Shown here piece by piece: positions 61,142 through 64,000 of a stretch of 64,000 nt of DNA. The notes under the pieces are model-generated. The model saw nothing but the letters and a program-made list of their open reading frames with translations, did not search any database and was not told where the DNA came from. The stretch is from Salmonella bongori NCTC 12419. GTDB taxonomy: Bacteria > Pseudomonadota > Gammaproteobacteria > Enterobacterales > Enterobacteriaceae. The first letter of the stretch is position 1, and each line of letters begins with the position of its first letter. Where the stretch lies: the NCBI RefSeq assembly GCF_000252995.1, contig NC_015761.1, positions 1,798,001 to 1,862,000 of the forward strand, in the 5' to 3' direction. Position numbers and translations under genes: made by a program.

Positions 61142-61238
61142 GAAATTTCCTGATTACAACGGACGTAGCCAACAAGCCGCAGGCATGAACAGGCGTCATT
61201 ATAATGACGCCATCAGTAATTGCTACGTTATCCGTTGA

Positions 61239-61736
61239 TTATCCTGCGACGGTCGCAAAGAATTTTTTGTAATCCGTCATTGCAAGCACGGTTTCAAGCT
61301 GTGCCACCAGCGTACGCAGCCCCTGCTCATCCTCTTCGGTAAAACGACCAAACGTCGTGCTATCAATATCCAGCACACCGATGATCTGCTTTTCAACCGT
61401 AACAGGCAGCACGATCTCAGCATTGCTGGCGGCGTCACAGGCGATATGACCGTCAAACGCATGAACATCGTCAACACGTTGAATTTTATTCTGCGCTACC
61501 GCCACGCCGCACACGCCTCGACCAACCGGAATACGGACACAGGCGATTTTCCCCTGAAACGGTCCCAACACCAGAGTGTCGTCTTCAAGAAGGTAAAATC
61601 CGGCCCAGTTCACCTCAGCAAGACGTTCGAACAGTAGCGCGCTGGTATTCGCCAGCGTGGCCAGAAAACTGGTTTCACCTGCCATTAATGACTGAAAATC
61701 GCGGTTTAACACTGCGTACAATTCTGTTTTGCTCAT
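61239..61736 (-). CDS. msrC: Free methionine-(R)-sulfoxide reductase
   Basis: GAF-domain enzyme (also yebR) of 165 residues that reduces free Met-R-SO in the cytoplasm. The catalytic cysteines are in KIACVRIPVG, GRGVCGVAV and GHIACDAAS. ATG at 61734-61736 (MSKTELYAVLN) by homology; a 29-residue longer frame is ignored. Confidence 0.94.
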   Translation of the reverse strand: MSKTELYAVLNRDFQSLMAGETSFLATLANTSALLFERLAEVNWAGFYLLEDDTLVLGPFQGKIACVRIPVGRGVCGVAVAQNKIQRVDDVHAFDGHIACDAASNAEIVLPVTVEKQIIGVLDIDSTTFGRFTEEDEQGLRTLVAQLETVLAMTDYKKFFATVAG

Positions 61737-61864
61737 TATATAATCACTTCGCTGTCTTACTCCTAAACACAGGCTATTAAAATAAGCATTAAATGCGTTG
61801 TTGCTCAAGATTATTCCTGTCATGAGTTAAGATTACATTATTCTAACACTTTGATTCACGACAC

Positions 61865-63148
61865 ATGGCTCTGAACACTTCACACGTCACGCCAACCAGG
61901 AAGCTTACTATCTGGTCAATTGGCGAAGCTCTGCCGCGTAGCTACTATCAGCGTTGCCCGGAATGCGACATGCTGTTTAGCCTGCCAGAGATGGGCGCCC
62001 ATCAAAGCGCCTATTGCCCCCGCTGCCAGGCCAAAATTCGCGATGGCCGCGACTGGTCGCTGACACGTCTAACCGCTATGGCGGTAACGATGCTGTTACT
62101 GATGCCCTTTGCCTGGAGTGAACCGTTGCTGCATATCTACCTGCTGGGCGTACGTATTGACGCCAATGTTATGCAGGGTATCTGGCAAATGACGCAGCAA
62201 GGCGACCCATTAACCGCCGCCATGGTGTTTTTTTGTGTGGTAGGCGCGCCGCTCATTCTGGTTTTCTCAATAGCCTATCTGTGGTTCGGCAGCATCCTCG
62301 GTATGAATCTGCGTCCGGTACTTCTGATGCTGGAGAAACTGAAAGAGTGGGTGATGCTGGATATTTATCTTGTCGGTATTGGCGTGGCCTCTATCAAAGT
62401 TCAGGATTATGCCTTTCTGCAGCCGGGCGTCGGGCTTTTGGCGTTCGTCTCGTTGGTGGTTCTCAGCATTCTGACTATGATTCATCTGAATGTGGAACAA
62501 CTATGGGAACGATTTTATCCGCAGCGTCCTGCCCGGCGGGCGGACGAAAGATTGCGCGTCTGCCTTGGCTGCCACTTTAGCGGCTATCCGGATGCCAAAG
62601 GACGCTGTCCGCGTTGTCATATTCCGCTGCGGCTACGCAGAAATCAGAGCGTGCAAAAGTGTTGGGCGGCGCTGCTGGCATCTATCATCTTTTTATTGCC
62701 GGCAAACTTGTTGCCAATCTCGGTAATCTACATTAATGGTGGCCGCCAGGAAGATACCATCCTGTCGGGGATTATGTCGCTTGCCAGCAGCAATATCGCC
62801 GTCGCCGCCGTGGTTTTTGTCGCCAGTATTCTGGTGCCGTTTACCAAAGTTATCGTGATGTTTACGTTGCTGCTGAGTATCCACTTCAAATGTGAGCAGG
62901 GACTGCGGACACGAATTTTACTGCTACGTCTGGTGACATGGATAGGCCGCTGGTCGATGCTGGACCTGTTCGTTATCTCGTTAACCATGTCTCTGATTAA
63001 TCGCGATCAGATTCTGGCTTTTACTATGGGACCGGCTGCGTTTTATTTCGGCGCAGCGGTAATTTTGACTATTCTTGCAGTGGAATGGCTGGATAGCCGC
63101 TTACTTTGGGATGCACATGAGTCAGGAAACGCCCGCTTCGAAGACTGA
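61865..63148 (+). CDS. letA: Lipid transport membrane protein LetA (YebS)
   Basis: PqiA-family inner-membrane protein of 427 residues that partners the MCE tunnel LetB in lipid traffic across the envelope. Two cytoplasmic zinc ribbons (CPECDMLFSL with CPRCQAKI, and CLGCHFSGYP with CPRCHIPL), each leading into a four-helix membrane module. letB begins within its last codons. Confidence 0.94.
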   Translation: MALNTSHVTPTRKLTIWSIGEALPRSYYQRCPECDMLFSLPEMGAHQSAYCPRCQAKIRDGRDWSLTRLTAMAVTMLLLMPFAWSEPLLHIYLLGVRIDANVMQGIWQMTQQGDPLTAAMVFFCVVGAPLILVFSIAYLWFGSILGMNLRPVLLMLEKLKEWVMLDIYLVGIGVASIKVQDYAFLQPGVGLLAFVSLVVLSILTMIHLNVEQLWERFYPQRPARRADERLRVCLGCHFSGYPDAKGRCPRCHIPLRLRRNQSVQKCWAALLASIIFLLPANLLPISVIYINGGRQEDTILSGIMSLASSNIAVAAVVFVASILVPFTKVIVMFTLLLSIHFKCEQGLRTRILLLRLVTWIGRWSMLDLFVISLTMSLINRDQILAFTMGPAAFYFGAAVILTILAVEWLDSRLLWDAHESGNARFED

Positions 63149-64000
63149 AGCGCAAATAAAAACTAAACGTCGTATTTCCCCTTTCTGGCTGCTGCCGCTT
63201 ATCGCGCTTATGATCGCCGGCTGGCTGGTGTGGGACAGCTACCAGGATCGCGGCAATAGCGTGACTATCGATTTTATGTCGGCAGACGGCATTGTGCCGG
63301 GCCGTACGCCCGTGCGTTACCAGGGCGTAGAGGTCGGCACAGTGGAAGATGTTAGCCTGAGCAAAGATTTACGCAAAATCGAAGTTCGCGTCAGCATGAA
63401 ATCAGATATGGAGGATGCGTTGCGCGAAGAGACGCAATTCTGGCTGGTGACGCCTAAAGCCTCGCTGGCGGGGGTTTCCGGTCTGGATGCGCTGGTCGGT
63501 GGGAATTATATTGGCATGATGCCGGGTAAGGGCAAACCCAGAGACCACTTCGTCGCACTGGATACACAGCCTAAATATCGACTTAGCAACGGCGATCTGA
63601 TGATTCATCTCCATGCGCCGGACCTCGGTTCGCTCAATAGTGGTTCACTGGTCTATTTCCGTAAAATTCCGGTCGGACGAGTGTACGATTACTCAATTAC
63701 CCCCAACAAACAGGGCGTCACAATTGATGTTCTGATTGAACGTCGGTTTACCGATCTGGTGAAAAAAGGCAGTCGTTTCTGGAATGTCTCCGGCGTTGAC
63801 GCCGATCTGAGTCTTAGCGGTGCTAAAGTCAAACTGGAAAGCCTGGCGGCACTGGTTAATGGCGCTATCGCGTTTGACTCGCCGGATAATTCCAAACCCG
63901 CCGCCCAGGATGACACGTTCGGTTTATATAAAGATTTAGCCCACAGTCAACGAGGGGTCATTGTCAAACTTGAACTGCCTGATGGAGACGGCCTGAAGGC
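63117..64000 (+). CDS. letB: MCE-domain lipid transport tunnel LetB (YebT), partial
   Basis: The first 294 residues of LetB, a periplasmic tube of seven stacked MCE domains; the 3' end is outside the window. One N-terminal membrane helix (ISPFWLLPLIALMIAGWLVW), then MCE1 (VTIDFMSADGIVPGRTPVRY...) and MCE2 (DLMIHLHAPDLGSLNSGSLV...), and the start of MCE3 (VKLELPDGDGL). Start ATG at 63117 overlaps letA by 32 bases, indicating translational coupling. Confidence 0.94.
   Translation, partial: MSQETPASKTEAQIKTKRRISPFWLLPLIALMIAGWLVWDSYQDRGNSVTIDFMSADGIVPGRTPVRYQGVEVGTVEDVSLSKDLRKIEVRVSMKSDMEDALREETQFWLVTPKASLAGVSGLDALVGGNYIGMMPGKGKPRDHFVALDTQPKYRLSNGDLMIHLHAPDLGSLNSGSLVYFRKIPVGRVYDYSITPNKQGVTIDVLIERRFTDLVKKGSRFWNVSGVDADLSLSGAKVKLESLAALVNGAIAFDSPDNSKPAAQDDTFGLYKDLAHSQRGVIVKLELPDGDGLK

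Overview
The window is a chromosomal segment of a Salmonella enterica-type enterobacterium. Gene order and protein content follow the Escherichia coli K-12 backbone (hya, treA-ycgR-emtA-ldcA, dadAX, fadR-nhaB-dsbB, minCDE, fadD, pabB-sdaA, manXYZ, mntP, cspC, kdgR, htpX-prc-proQ, letAB). Salmonella-typical additions interrupt it: a second FtsI-like transpeptidase (PBP3SAL type), an NAD-type glutamate dehydrogenase paralogue, an NsrR-controlled yeaR-like gene followed by three tiny genes, and an IS200 copy between htpX and prc. No rRNA, tRNA, CRISPR array or prophage was seen. The serovar cannot be settled from this window. Identifications rest on remembered family sequences and motifs; no search was run.

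Layout: (1) 1-1137: AT-rich left edge with a partial minus-strand gene of unknown function and gene debris. (2) 1138-9515: hydrogenase-1 operon hyaABCDEF joined to a bd-II quinol oxidase (appC, appB, appX), giving an electron path from H2 through quinone to O2. (3) 9911-18000: glutamate dehydrogenase-like gene, periplasmic trehalase, ymgE, flagellar brake ycgR with a clear sigma-28 promoter, murein enzymes emtA and ldcA, and nhaP2. (4) 18013-25453: dadAX with an upstream CRP site, ycgB, fadR, nhaB, dsbB. (5) 25500-26640: accessory block with an NsrR operator, a yeaR-like gene and three small ORFs on the opposite strand. (6) 26929-37612: ycgNML, minCDE, rnd, fadD with a FadR-like operator, yeaY, tsaB, yoaA, yoaB, yoaH. 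(7) 37693-48271: pabB-nudL, sdaA, c-di-GMP phosphodiesterase yoaD, yoaE, manXYZ, yobD. (8) 48272-53609: manganese exporter mntP with MntR-like and Fur-like sites and a manganese riboswitch, rlmA, the ftsI paralogue, yobF-cspC, yebO and mgrB. (9) 53767-64000: yobH, kdgR, yebQ, htpX, IS200, prc, proQ, msrC, letA and the 5' part of letB.

Most of the window is well-known backbone. The observations most worth a second look are the FtsI paralogue whose SxN motif reads SSD, the AT-rich uncharacterised gene at the left edge, the small-gene block with a sigma-S-like promoter next to the NsrR-controlled gene, and the layered regulatory region of mntP. I did not find a clearly new multi-gene system; the left-edge gene is the only candidate for part of one, and it is cut by the window boundary.
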